From UPXZ01 sp964498765 (GTDB lineage: Bacteria; Bacteroidota; Bacteroidia; Bacteroidales; Paludibacteraceae), in the NCBI GenBank assembly GCA_964498765.1, contig CAZCIU010000007.1, forward strand, positions 1 to 64,000: a stretch of 64,000 nt of DNA, given 5' to 3'. The notes under the pieces were generated by a model, which was not told the origin of the DNA, ran no database searches, and saw only the letters and a program-made list of their open reading frames with translations. The first letter of the stretch is position 1. Every line of letters begins with the position of its first letter. Below, piece after piece: positions 55,661 through 63,713 of this stretch. Both the position numbers and the translations under genes were made by a program.

Positions 55661-57112
55661 ATGAGCCCACTCGCAGTCATCATCACAATATCATCCTACT
55701 TCCTCGTATTGTTCGGGGTTGCGCAATTGGCAGGACGCAAAGCGGATAATGCCGGATTTTTCATTGGCAATCGCAGTTCCAAGTGGTATATGGTGGCTTT
55801 TGCCATGATTGGTTCCACCATTTCGGGCGTTACGTTTATGTCTGTGCCGGGCATGGTTGACCCGAAAGCGTTTTCGTATATGCAGATGGTTCTGGGCTTT
55901 TTCGTGGGACAGTTGATAATTTCGTTTGTACTAATTCCGGTTTTCTACCGGATGAAATTGTTTTCTATCTACGAATATCTGGATGAACGATTTGGCGTGA
56001 GCACATACAAAACCGGTGCGTGGTTTTTCTTTATTTCTAAGGTTTTGGGAGCATCGGTGCGACTGTTTTTAGTTTGTCTTTTTCTGCAAATGATGGTTTT
56101 CGGACCGCTCAACATCCCATTCATTTTCAATGTGATAGTAACCGTGGCGTTGGTTTGGCTTTATACGCGACAAGGCGGTGTAAAAACGCTGATTTGGACC
56201 GATTCGCTGAAAACTTTCTGCTTAATTCTTTCGGTGGTTCTGACTATTTATTTCATTGTGAAAAATATGGGATTGGATTTCGGAGGAATGGTTTCAAGCA
56301 TCCGTGAAAGCGATTTGTCCCGCACATTCTTTTTCGATAATCCGAAAGAAGGCACCTATTTTTGGAAACAGTTTTTGGCAGGAATTTTCACAATGATTGC
56401 CACCACAGGACTTGATCAAGACTTTATGCAACGAAATCTCAGTTGCGAAAATCCACGCGACTCGCAGAAAAACATCATCACAAGTGGTTTGGTGCAGTTG
56501 GTAATCAATCTGCTTTTCCTGATGCTTGGCGTGTTGCTTTACTTGTTTATCGACAGCAAAGGCATTGCCCGCCCCGAAAAAAGCGACGAACTTTTCCCGA
56601 TGGTTGCCACGCAGGGATATTTACCGCTGGCAGTTGGAATTTTATTTATTATCGGGCTGATTTCTTCGGCTTACGCGGCGGCCGGCTCGGCGCTAACGGC
56701 CTTGACAACGTCGTTTACCGTAGATATTTTAGGGATAAAAAATAAATCCGAAGCACAAATCCAGAAATCACGCAAAAACGTTCATATCGGAATGGCGGTG
56801 GTAATGGGGTTGGTGATTTTTGTGTTTAACCTTTTGAATAACACCAGTGTAGTGGATGCCGTTTATATTTTGGCGAGCTACACCTACGGGCCGATTTTGG
56901 GAATGTTTGCCTTTGGAATTTTAATGAAACGCTCGGTAAGAGATAAATTTGTGCCGTACATCGCGGTGATTGCACCGATTATTTGCTTTTTCTTGCAAAA
57001 ACTGACCATCGCCGTGTGGGATTTCCACTTTGGATATGCGCTGATTATTGTAAATGCCTTGATAACGATGTTGGGGATGTGGTTGGTGACAACTAAAACA
57101 CCAAAAGTCTGA
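55661..57112 (+). CDS. Sodium:solute symporter family transporter (candidate MurNAc importer)
   Basis: The 483-residue inner-membrane protein has about 13 helices and SSS-family features (GFFIGNRSSKWYMVAFAMIGSTISGVTFMSVPG at about 32-64; IATTGLDQDFMQRNLSCENP at about 247-266). It should carry an organic solute in with sodium. Its place between a secreted exo-muramidase and an amidase-like protein suggests MurNAc or a related amino sugar as substrate. Members of this family occur near MurNAc-use genes in other Bacteroidales, from memory and not checked. No kinase or etherase gene is visible yet; they may lie beyond 64 kb. Confidence 0.9.
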   Translation: MSPLAVIITISSYFLVLFGVAQLAGRKADNAGFFIGNRSSKWYMVAFAMIGSTISGVTFMSVPGMVDPKAFSYMQMVLGFFVGQLIISFVLIPVFYRMKLFSIYEYLDERFGVSTYKTGAWFFFISKVLGASVRLFLVCLFLQMMVFGPLNIPFIFNVIVTVALVWLYTRQGGVKTLIWTDSLKTFCLILSVVLTIYFIVKNMGLDFGGMVSSIRESDLSRTFFFDNPKEGTYFWKQFLAGIFTMIATTGLDQDFMQRNLSCENPRDSQKNIITSGLVQLVINLLFLMLGVLLYLFIDSKGIARPEKSDELFPMVATQGYLPLAVGILFIIGLISSAYAAAGSALTALTTSFTVDILGIKNKSEAQIQKSRKNVHIGMAVVMGLVIFVFNLLNNTSVVDAVYILASYTYGPILGMFAFGILMKRSVRDKFVPYIAVIAPIICFFLQKLTIAVWDFHFGYALIIVNALITMLGMWLVTTKTPKV

Positions 57113-57202
57113 ACTGTGATTTTTTAGATTTATATGATTAAAATGAGCTAAAAAAATTTAGCCACGTTGAGGTTTATGAAAAAAAGAATATTTTACAAAA
57201 TC

Positions 57203-57267
57203 GGCATCAGAGATGCCAAATATTTGTAGCCGAGAGAAATTTTATAAAAACGTCCTCGTAGAGGGCG
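57203..57267. repeat. Two-hairpin REP-like unit, copy A
   Basis: Hairpin 1 is GGCATC/GATGCC (57203-57217); a conserved linker AAATATTTGTAGC follows; hairpin 2 is CGTCCTC/GAGGGCG (57251-57267). It lies 9 bases before the start of the first small lipoprotein. A second copy precedes the paralogous gene (61013-61079). Confidence 0.75.
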
Positions 57268-57276
57268 AAAACAAAG

Positions 57277-57888
57277 ATGAAGAATTATACGATTTTGATA
57301 ATAATGATTTTATTCTTTGATGCCTGTAATAAATCCGCAACAAAAGAAGAGCCTGTGTTGGAATTAATTTCGTATAGATGGCAATTGAATGATGAGTACT
57401 TTAATAACCAATACAAAGAATGGGAAGCAAGCGAAGTCGCAATTATCAGAGCCGAAATTTACGCTCAAATTTATAAAAATGGAGATTGTCTTGTTTCCAA
57501 ATATAGAGGCGAAAATCAAAATGAATTATATGCAAATTTCAAAATTGATACAACTGTCTTAAATCCTGTTTTGCAAATTTTCAGTTCACTCAGTAAAGAT
57601 ACATTAATGATTTCAATGGCAGAACCTGGAAAATATATTTATGACGGACCCATGATTAGAGTAATAGGAAAAAATAAAAATGGATTAATTCAAACCATCA
57701 AATTTGATAATTCTTCTTTTAGCAACGCAGAATTAAGAGAACTTTTCTCACATTTAGAACAAAAATCGGATAGTGTAAAATCAAATAATATTTTTATTCA
57801 AACAAAAGAAAAAAGAATTCAGGAAATCTACAATCAAGAAATAAATTCTATCAGTATTCCGATAATAAAACCCGACGAAGAGCTTTAA
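57277..57888 (+). CDS. Small AT-rich lipoprotein, paralog 1
   Basis: The 203-residue product has a lipoprotein signal (FDACNKSATKEEP). The residue after cysteine is Asn and no acidic residue follows directly, so it may stay on the periplasmic side. It shares a line of identities with the gene at 61095: EEPxLELISYxW, LYAQI, NGxCxVSKY, TxLNPVLxIF, GPxxRxIGK. No known family is recognised. The gene is visibly richer in A and T than the neighbouring genes and is preceded by a REP-like unit, both hints of transfer or local duplication. It ends 13 bases before the golvesin-domain gene. Confidence 0.82.
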   Translation: MKNYTILIIMILFFDACNKSATKEEPVLELISYRWQLNDEYFNNQYKEWEASEVAIIRAEIYAQIYKNGDCLVSKYRGENQNELYANFKIDTTVLNPVLQIFSSLSKDTLMISMAEPGKYIYDGPMIRVIGKNKNGLIQTIKFDNSSFSNAELRELFSHLEQKSDSVKSNNIFIQTKEKRIQEIYNQEINSISIPIIKPDEEL

Positions 57889-57901
57889 GAAACACATAAT
57901 C

Positions 57902-60900
57902 ATGACAAATAAACAACACATAAAACTTTTTCATCAAATTCCCTATTTCAGGGCATTAGGAATTCTGTGCTTGTTTTTCTTCTTCCCCATCATTTCCGCC
58001 AAACTTCTCACGCCCGAAGCTACAATCAACATCGAAAATTACCTGAACAAGGAAGTGAGAAAAGAGATTTCCGTTGGGAAAATCTGCATTGACAGCGCTA
58101 AAATTGAAAGCAACGAACTACAACTTTATGCAAACTGGAATTTGTCAAATTTTCCATTCCGAAACAATAATGTTAAGCAATTTTATTCCGGTGTAAAAGC
58201 GCTTTTGCCTGCCGATTTATCGTCCTATTCCTTGAAAATTTTTACCGGTGGAAAAACCATTGACGAACTGATTTTACCAGAATTTTCCACAAAAAGAGAC
58301 AGAAATCGGAAAACATTCAGCACGTACACCAAAATTCCGTTGGTTACGAGATTGTCCGTGCCTAACTCGCCCGAACTCGGATTGAAAAACCGCCACATCG
58401 CGCTTTGGCAAAGCCACGGCTACTATTACGAGCAAAAACTCACCCGCTGGGAATGGCAACGCGCCCGCATTTTCCAAACGGTAGAAGACTTATACACACA
58501 GAGTTACGTTCAGCCGTATTTGGTACCGATGCTCGAAAATGCCGGAGCCAACGTGCTTATTCCACGTGAACGCGACACGCAAACCGAAGAAATCATCGTG
58601 GATAACGACGGCGGATTGCACACTTCTTCGGATTATTTGGAAAAAAGCGGTTCAAAACTATGGACAAAAGGAATTTCGCCCGGTTTTGCTCATTTGAAAA
58701 ATCAGTACATTGACTTTGAAAATCCGTTCAAAGACGGCAGTTTCCGCCAAACAGAAACCATCAAAAAAGGCGCAGAAACCACCGCAGAATGGATCCCTGA
58801 CATTGCAAAAGCAGGAAAATATGCCGTGTATATTTCCTACAAATCTTTCCCGAAAAGCACAGAAGATGCGCATTACACCGTGTTTCATTTGGGTGGAAAA
58901 ACGGAATTCAGCATCAACCAGAAAATGGGCGGTGGCACCTGGATTTATCTCGGACATTTCAGTTTTGAAAAGGGGAAAAAAGGCAAGGTCGTTCTGACCA
59001 ATCGCTCATCCAAAGCCGGACAAATTCTGACTGCCGACGCGGTGAAATTCGGCGGTGGAATGGGAAATATTGCCCGAAAATTATCCGAAGAAGGTGCCAC
59101 AGAGAATGTTCCAAGTTCCCGAAGCAACGAACCGCAGGCGAAAATCGAAAGTCCAAAAATTGATTTTCCTTACGAAACGAGCGGATATCCGCGCTACACC
59201 GAAGCTTCGCGCTACTGGATGCAGTGGGCGGGCATTCCGGACAGCATTTATTCCGAAAGTAAGGGCAAAAACGACTACACCGACGACTACAAAAGTCGTG
59301 GAATGTGGGTAAATTATTTATCGGGCGGTTCGGCGGTCAATCCATCGCCAAACGGTCTGAAAATCCCTGTGGATATGGCTTTCGCGTTTCACACCGACGC
59401 CGGAACCACGATGAACGACAGCACAATCGGTACGCTCGGCATCTATTTTTCCAATACCGAAACCGGATTGTACCCGAACGGCGTTTCACGAATGGTTTCG
59501 CGTGAACTGACCGACCGCGTCAACACCAATATTGTCAACGATATACGCCGACTTTACGACCCAAATTGGAGCCGACGTGGCATGTGGGATCGCTCGTATT
59601 TCGAAGCACGCTCGCCAAACGTGCCGACCATGCTTCTGGAACTGCTTTCACACCAAAATTTCGCCGATATGCGTTATGGTTTGGATCCGCGTTTTCGCTT
59701 CACCGTGAGCCGTGCCATTTACAAGGGAATTCTTCAATTTATCGCTTCGCAAAATCACGTAAACTACGTTGTACAGCCACTTCCGGTGGATCATTTGGGA
59801 TTGAAATTCACGCAGGGAAATGAAGTGGAATTGAGCTGGCAGGCGGTGGAAGATCCATTGGAACCAAGCGCAAAAGCCGAGCAGTACATTATTTACCAAC
59901 GAATGGCGGGCGGTGACTTTGACAACGGCACGCTGATGGAAAACAACACGTTCAAAACCACCATTCCGAGCGATAAAATCGTCAGTTTCAAAGTTACGGC
60001 AGTAAATAAAGGCGGTGAAAGTTTTCCTTCGGAAATTCTTTCCATCGGAAAATCGTCGCAAAACAAAGGCACCGTACTGGTTATCAATGGATTTGACCGA
60101 ATTAGCGCGCCTGCCGATTTTGATGCACAAGCCGATACGCTTGCCGGATTTTTAGATGATTTAGACCACGGAGTGCCGTACATCAACGATTATAAATACA
60201 TCGGCAAGCAGAAGGAATTTCGCCGGATAATTCCGTGGATGGACGATGATGCGTCGGGTTTTGGCGACAGTTACGCCGATTTTGAAACGACTGTAATTGC
60301 AGGAAATACCTTCGATTATCCGGCTGTTCACGGTGAAGCGATCATGAATGCAGGATTTTCTTTTGTTTCTTGCAGTGATGAAGCCGTTGAAAATCAAATG
60401 GTTCAATTGTCGAATTACAAAATGGTCGATTTGATTTTAGGAAAAGAATACCAAACGAAAATGGGTCCGGGTGGAATTAAACCGCTCGAATTCAAGACAT
60501 TCTCAACCGAAATGCAGAACGCCATTTCTGAATATTGCCGAAAAGGTGGAAATATCTTCGTTTCGGGAGCGTTCGTGGGAACTGATTTGTGGGACAATCG
60601 CCACGCGATGGCATTGGAAACGGATAAGAAGTTTGCAACGGAAATTTTGAAATACAAATGGCGGGCGGGACAAGCTTCGCGTACCGGAAAAGTGAAATCG
60701 GTGGTTTCGCTTTACTCGATGCTTTACAATGGCAATTTCGCATTTCACAATGAGTTAAATTCGGAAAGTTACGTGGTAGAAGCGCCTGACGCCATCGAAC
60801 CTGCGGATGCTGGTGCCTACACTATTTTACGTTATTCCGAGAATAATTTAAGCGCCGGAATTGCATACAAGGGCGACTACAAAACACTTGTGCTTGGTTT

Positions 60901-60976
60901 CCCGTTTGAAAGTATCAAATCGGAGTTTGAACGAAATAAAATGATGAAAATGGTGTTGGAGTTTTTAGCCCCCTAA
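57902..60976 (+). CDS. Amidase-like protein with inserted golvesin/xanthan-lyase domain
   Basis: The 1024-residue product has an N-terminal hydrophobic segment (about 19-35) as signal or anchor and a beta region (40-150). Next come two separated pieces of an Amidase_3-like fold: RHIALWQSHGYYYE with H172, and AFAFHTDAG with H497, then TMLLELLSHQN. Between them sits a golvesin/xanthan-lyase-like beta-sandwich (about 265-385). Fn3-like (about 620-730) and C-terminal alpha/beta (about 730-1024) domains follow. Relatives are often labelled xanthan lyase, which is probably wrong for the enzyme activity. A role in cutting stem peptides from MurNAc fits the cluster. Note that the last codons (ALAP-like end and stop) lie inside a C-rich repeat. 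Confidence 0.85.
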   Translation: MTNKQHIKLFHQIPYFRALGILCLFFFFPIISAKLLTPEATINIENYLNKEVRKEISVGKICIDSAKIESNELQLYANWNLSNFPFRNNNVKQFYSGVKALLPADLSSYSLKIFTGGKTIDELILPEFSTKRDRNRKTFSTYTKIPLVTRLSVPNSPELGLKNRHIALWQSHGYYYEQKLTRWEWQRARIFQTVEDLYTQSYVQPYLVPMLENAGANVLIPRERDTQTEEIIVDNDGGLHTSSDYLEKSGSKLWTKGISPGFAHLKNQYIDFENPFKDGSFRQTETIKKGAETTAEWIPDIAKAGKYAVYISYKSFPKSTEDAHYTVFHLGGKTEFSINQKMGGGTWIYLGHFSFEKGKKGKVVLTNRSSKAGQILTADAVKFGGGMGNIARKLSEEGATENVPSSRSNEPQAKIESPKIDFPYETSGYPRYTEASRYWMQWAGIPDSIYSESKGKNDYTDDYKSRGMWVNYLSGGSAVNPSPNGLKIPVDMAFAFHTDAGTTMNDSTIGTLGIYFSNTETGLYPNGVSRMVSRELTDRVNTNIVNDIRRLYDPNWSRRGMWDRSYFEARSPNVPTMLLELLSHQNFADMRYGLDPRFRFTVSRAIYKGILQFIASQNHVNYVVQPLPVDHLGLKFTQGNEVELSWQAVEDPLEPSAKAEQYIIYQRMAGGDFDNGTLMENNTFKTTIPSDKIVSFKVTAVNKGGESFPSEILSIGKSSQNKGTVLVINGFDRISAPADFDAQADTLAGFLDDLDHGVPYINDYKYIGKQKEFRRIIPWMDDDASGFGDSYADFETTVIAGNTFDYPAVHGEAIMNAGFSFVSCSDEAVENQMVQLSNYKMVDLILGKEYQTKMGPGGIKPLEFKTFSTEMQNAISEYCRKGGNIFVSGAFVGTDLWDNRHAMALETDKKFATEILKYKWRAGQASRTGKVKSVVSLYSMLYNGNFAFHNELNSESYVVEAPDAIEPADAGAYTILRYSENNLSAGIAYKGDYKTLVLGFPFESIKSEFERNKMMKMVLEFLAP

Positions 60977-60998
60977 ATCCCCCGCAGGGGGACTTTGG
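60967..60998. repeat. C-rich palindromic repeat overlapping a stop codon
   Basis: A CCCCC-GCA-GGGGG hairpin (60979-60991) is preceded by GCCCCCTAAAT, in which TAA (60974-60976) is the stop of the golvesin-domain gene. A related element in the opposite orientation lies at 63655-63700. Confidence 0.75.
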
Positions 60999-61012
60999 TG
61001 GAGTGAGAAAAT

Positions 61013-61079
61013 GGCATCGGAGATGCCAAATATTTGTAGCTGAAGTAATGATTTAACGACAACGTCCCCGTAGGGGGCG
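61013..61079. repeat. Two-hairpin REP-like unit, copy B
   Basis: The same layout as copy A: GGCATC/GATGCC (61013-61027), linker AAATATTTGTAGC, and CGTCCCC/GGGGGCG (61063-61079). A stretch of 21 bases around the linker is identical to copy A. It ends 15 bases before the second lipoprotein paralog. Confidence 0.75.
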
Positions 61080-61094
61080 AAAATATATTGATAA

Positions 61095-61721
61095 ATGAAA
61101 ACACATTGGATTTTAATATTGTTGATTTTATCTTTTTTGAGTTGTAATAAAACTCAAATAAAAGAAGAACCTATTTTGGAGTTAATTTCTTATAATTGGT
61201 CGTATTATGATGAATTTAAAAAATTAGCAAATGGCGAAAGGCGCGATACTACAATTATCTATGTAAAAAACAATCTATATGCGCAAATATTTGAAAATGG
61301 AAATTGTTTTGTATCAAAATATAAAAGTCCTTACAAAGAAGATTTGTATTCTAATTTCAAAGTAGATACAACTTTTCTTAATCCGGTATTAAAAATTTTT
61401 GAAACTATCAATTCAGACACTATAATGATAGATAAAACTGAACCTGGAAGTTATTTATATGACGGTCCGTTATTAAGAATGATTGGAAAAGGTAAAAACA
61501 ATAAAATTTTTACTTTAAAATTTAATGAAACAAAACGTAGTAATTCAAGATTAGTGAATATTTACAACTATATAAATTTAAAAACAGATAGTGTAGGCTC
61601 AAATGAAAAATTATTTCAAGCAAGAGAAAATAGAATGAAAGAAATTTACAATTTTGAATTTGATAGTGTTCCAAAAATTATAAAAAGTACTGTTCAATTT
61701 TCAGTTCCTGATATACAATGA
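61095..61721 (+). CDS. Small AT-rich lipoprotein, paralog 2
   Basis: The 208-residue product has a lipoprotein signal (LSCNKTQIKEEP) and is clearly paralogous to the gene at 57277 (shared EEPxLELISYxW, LYAQIFENGNCFVSKY, PGSYLYDGPLLRMIGKG). It is also strongly A/T-rich. Its stop overlaps the start of the phosphoesterase gene by 4 bases (ATGA), so the two are translationally coupled. Together with the REP-like unit before it, the whole segment looks like a duplicated module. Function unknown. Confidence 0.82.
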   Translation: MKTHWILILLILSFLSCNKTQIKEEPILELISYNWSYYDEFKKLANGERRDTTIIYVKNNLYAQIFENGNCFVSKYKSPYKEDLYSNFKVDTTFLNPVLKIFETINSDTIMIDKTEPGSYLYDGPLLRMIGKGKNNKIFTLKFNETKRSNSRLVNIYNYINLKTDSVGSNEKLFQARENRMKEIYNFEFDSVPKIIKSTVQFSVPDIQ

Positions 61722-63580
61722 AACTCAAACTAACCATATTCCTAATTCTTTTCCAAATTGGACATTTGTTCGCTTTGGAGCCTTTTCACTTTGCCCTACT
61801 CACTGATTTACATATCACGAAAGGGACAACGGCGATAGAGGATTTGGAAAATTCGGTTCGGCAAATTAACCAATCACCGGAAATTGAATTTGTGCTGGTA
61901 ACGGGCGATGTGACGGAGTTTGGCGATAAGGTTTCGTTGGAAAAGGCAAAAGAGCTACTTGACAAATTGAATGTGCCGTATTACATCACTTCCGGCAATC
62001 ACGAAACAAAGTGGAGCGCTTCGGGACATACCGATTTTGGGCGGATTTTTGGGAGTGACAGGTTTGGATTTGAGCATAAAGGCGTGCTGTTTTTCGGATT
62101 TAATACCGGCCCGATTTTGCGAATGGCGGACGGACACGTTTCACCGCAGGATATCACGTGGCTGAAAAATAAATTAGCCAAACAAAATCCTTCCGTTCCG
62201 GTAATTCTTGCCACTCACTACCCGCTTCAATACGGTGATGTGGACAATTGGTACGAGCTGACCGATGCCGTACGGACGCACAATATTCGGGCGGTTTTGG
62301 GCGGACATTATCACCGCAACGCCATTTTTTCATACGATGGAATTCCGGGTTTGATTAATCGCTCAAATCTGCGTGCCAAAGCCGATGTGGGCGGATATTC
62401 GGTTTATTCGGTGAGAGCAGATAGTCTGATTGTGTATGAGCAGATTATCGGTGGTGAGCCGAAACAATGGGCCGGACTTTCGATATCGGAAAAATATTTT
62501 GATGCAAAAGGAAGCGATACGAAATATCCCGATTTTTCGGTTAATCAAACATTTCCAAAAGTGAAGGAAAAATGGCTTGTGAAAACCGGAGTGGGCATTT
62601 ACAGTTCGCCTGTGGTGTGGAAAAACAATGTTTACGTGGGCGATGATTTGGGAAATTTGACTTGCTATAAATTGAAAAACGGTGCGAAACGTTGGAGTTT
62701 CAAAGCCGGAAACCGAATTGTGGGTACGCCTTCGGTTGAAAATGGCATAGTCGTTTTTGGCTCTGCCGACAAGAATATCTACGGAGTAAACGCCAATACT
62801 GGCAAGCAAATTTGGAAAATTCCGACCAACGAAGCCGTTTTGGGAGCAGTTACGATTGAAAACGGCATTGCGTATATTGGTGGAAGCGACAATACTTTTC
62901 GAGCAATCGTTATTAAAACCGGAACGCAACTTTGGCAATACGACAAACTGAACGGATATGTGGAAACGAAGCCTTTGATTGTTGGCGATAAAGTCATTTT
63001 CGGAGCGTGGGATACCAATTTGTATGCCTTGAATAAGGATTTTGGTCACACGGTTTGGAAATGGACAAACGGCATCAAAAGCACGCATTATTCGCCGGCT
63101 TCGGTCTGGCCTGTTTCGGCTAACGGAAAAGTATTTGTGGTGGACCCGGAGCGTGCAATGACCGCCATCGACCTTGAAACGGGCAAAACCGTGTGGCGAA
63201 CCAAACAATCGATGGTACGTGAAAGCATTGGAATTTCCCAAGATGGCAAGCACATTTATGCCAAAACAATGCAGGACAGCGTGGTTTGCTATTCTTCGCA
63301 AGGCGAAACGCCCCTGAAAATCTGGTCAAGCAACGTGGGCTACGGCTACGAACATAATCCTTCGATGCTCGTGGAAAAAGACGGAACCGTTTACGGAAGC
63401 ACGAAAAACGGACTTGTCTTTGCCTTGGATGCATTGACCGGAAAGATGGTTTGGAAACATAAAATCGGTAATTCGTTGGTAAATACGGTTGTTCCGATTG
63501 GCAAAAAACGAGTGCTGATAACGTCAGCAAGTGGAGAAGTTTGTATGCTGTCTGAACCTGCCACGGCAGGGTGGCCGTGA
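61718..63580 (+). CDS. Metallophosphoesterase fused to a PQQ-type beta-propeller
   Basis: The 620-residue product has a signal peptide (ending LFALEP) and a calcineurin-like phosphoesterase domain with D30 and H32 (TDLHI), D64 (TGDVTEFGD), N94-H95 (SGNHET), H167 (ATHYP) and GGHYH at 195-199. A propeller of the PQQ/PQQ-like repeat type fills about 280-610, with repeated blades such as GNLTCYKLKNGAKRWSFKAGN and KNIYGVNANTGKQIWKIP. The cofactor-binding residues of quinoproteins are not expected, so it is a binding domain. It should hydrolyse a phosphate ester or diester in the periplasm. In this cluster a sugar phosphate or wall-polymer fragment is a reasonable target. Confidence 0.9.
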   Translation: MKLKLTIFLILFQIGHLFALEPFHFALLTDLHITKGTTAIEDLENSVRQINQSPEIEFVLVTGDVTEFGDKVSLEKAKELLDKLNVPYYITSGNHETKWSASGHTDFGRIFGSDRFGFEHKGVLFFGFNTGPILRMADGHVSPQDITWLKNKLAKQNPSVPVILATHYPLQYGDVDNWYELTDAVRTHNIRAVLGGHYHRNAIFSYDGIPGLINRSNLRAKADVGGYSVYSVRADSLIVYEQIIGGEPKQWAGLSISEKYFDAKGSDTKYPDFSVNQTFPKVKEKWLVKTGVGIYSSPVVWKNNVYVGDDLGNLTCYKLKNGAKRWSFKAGNRIVGTPSVENGIVVFGSADKNIYGVNANTGKQIWKIPTNEAVLGAVTIENGIAYIGGSDNTFRAIVIKTGTQLWQYDKLNGYVETKPLIVGDKVIFGAWDTNLYALNKDFGHTVWKWTNGIKSTHYSPASVWPVSANGKVFVVDPERAMTAIDLETGKTVWRTKQSMVRESIGISQDGKHIYAKTMQDSVVCYSSQGETPLKIWSSNVGYGYEHNPSMLVEKDGTVYGSTKNGLVFALDALTGKMVWKHKIGNSLVNTVVPIGKKRVLITSASGEVCMLSEPATAGWP

Positions 63581-63654
63581 TTTCTTTGATTTAATTGATT
63601 AATTTAGATAATTGAAAAAACAATAATAAAAATAATAAATACTTCTACGTCCTT

Positions 63655-63700
63655 CTTCCCCATGTGGGGGAAGTCCCGAAGGGGATGGGGGCTGTGAGGT
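63655..63700. repeat. C-rich palindromic repeat (opposite orientation)
   Basis: A CTTCCCC / GGGGAAG hairpin (63655-63673) is followed by TCCCGAAGGGGAT. Its reverse complement resembles the repeat at 60967-60998. It fills much of the gap before the last gene. Confidence 0.65.
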
Positions 63701-63713
63701 TTGGAGAGGCCTT

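Noticed and set aside
62363..63301. Long antisense open frame (312 codons) opposite the phosphoesterase gene
   Set aside because: The plus-strand frame has full domain motifs; the antisense product has no recognisable domain and is rich in Arg, His and Cys as expected for a shadow frame.
61718..63580. PQQ-dependent dehydrogenase
   Set aside because: The propeller repeats are of the PQQ-like type, but the protein starts with a complete phosphoesterase domain and lacks the quinoprotein length and layout.
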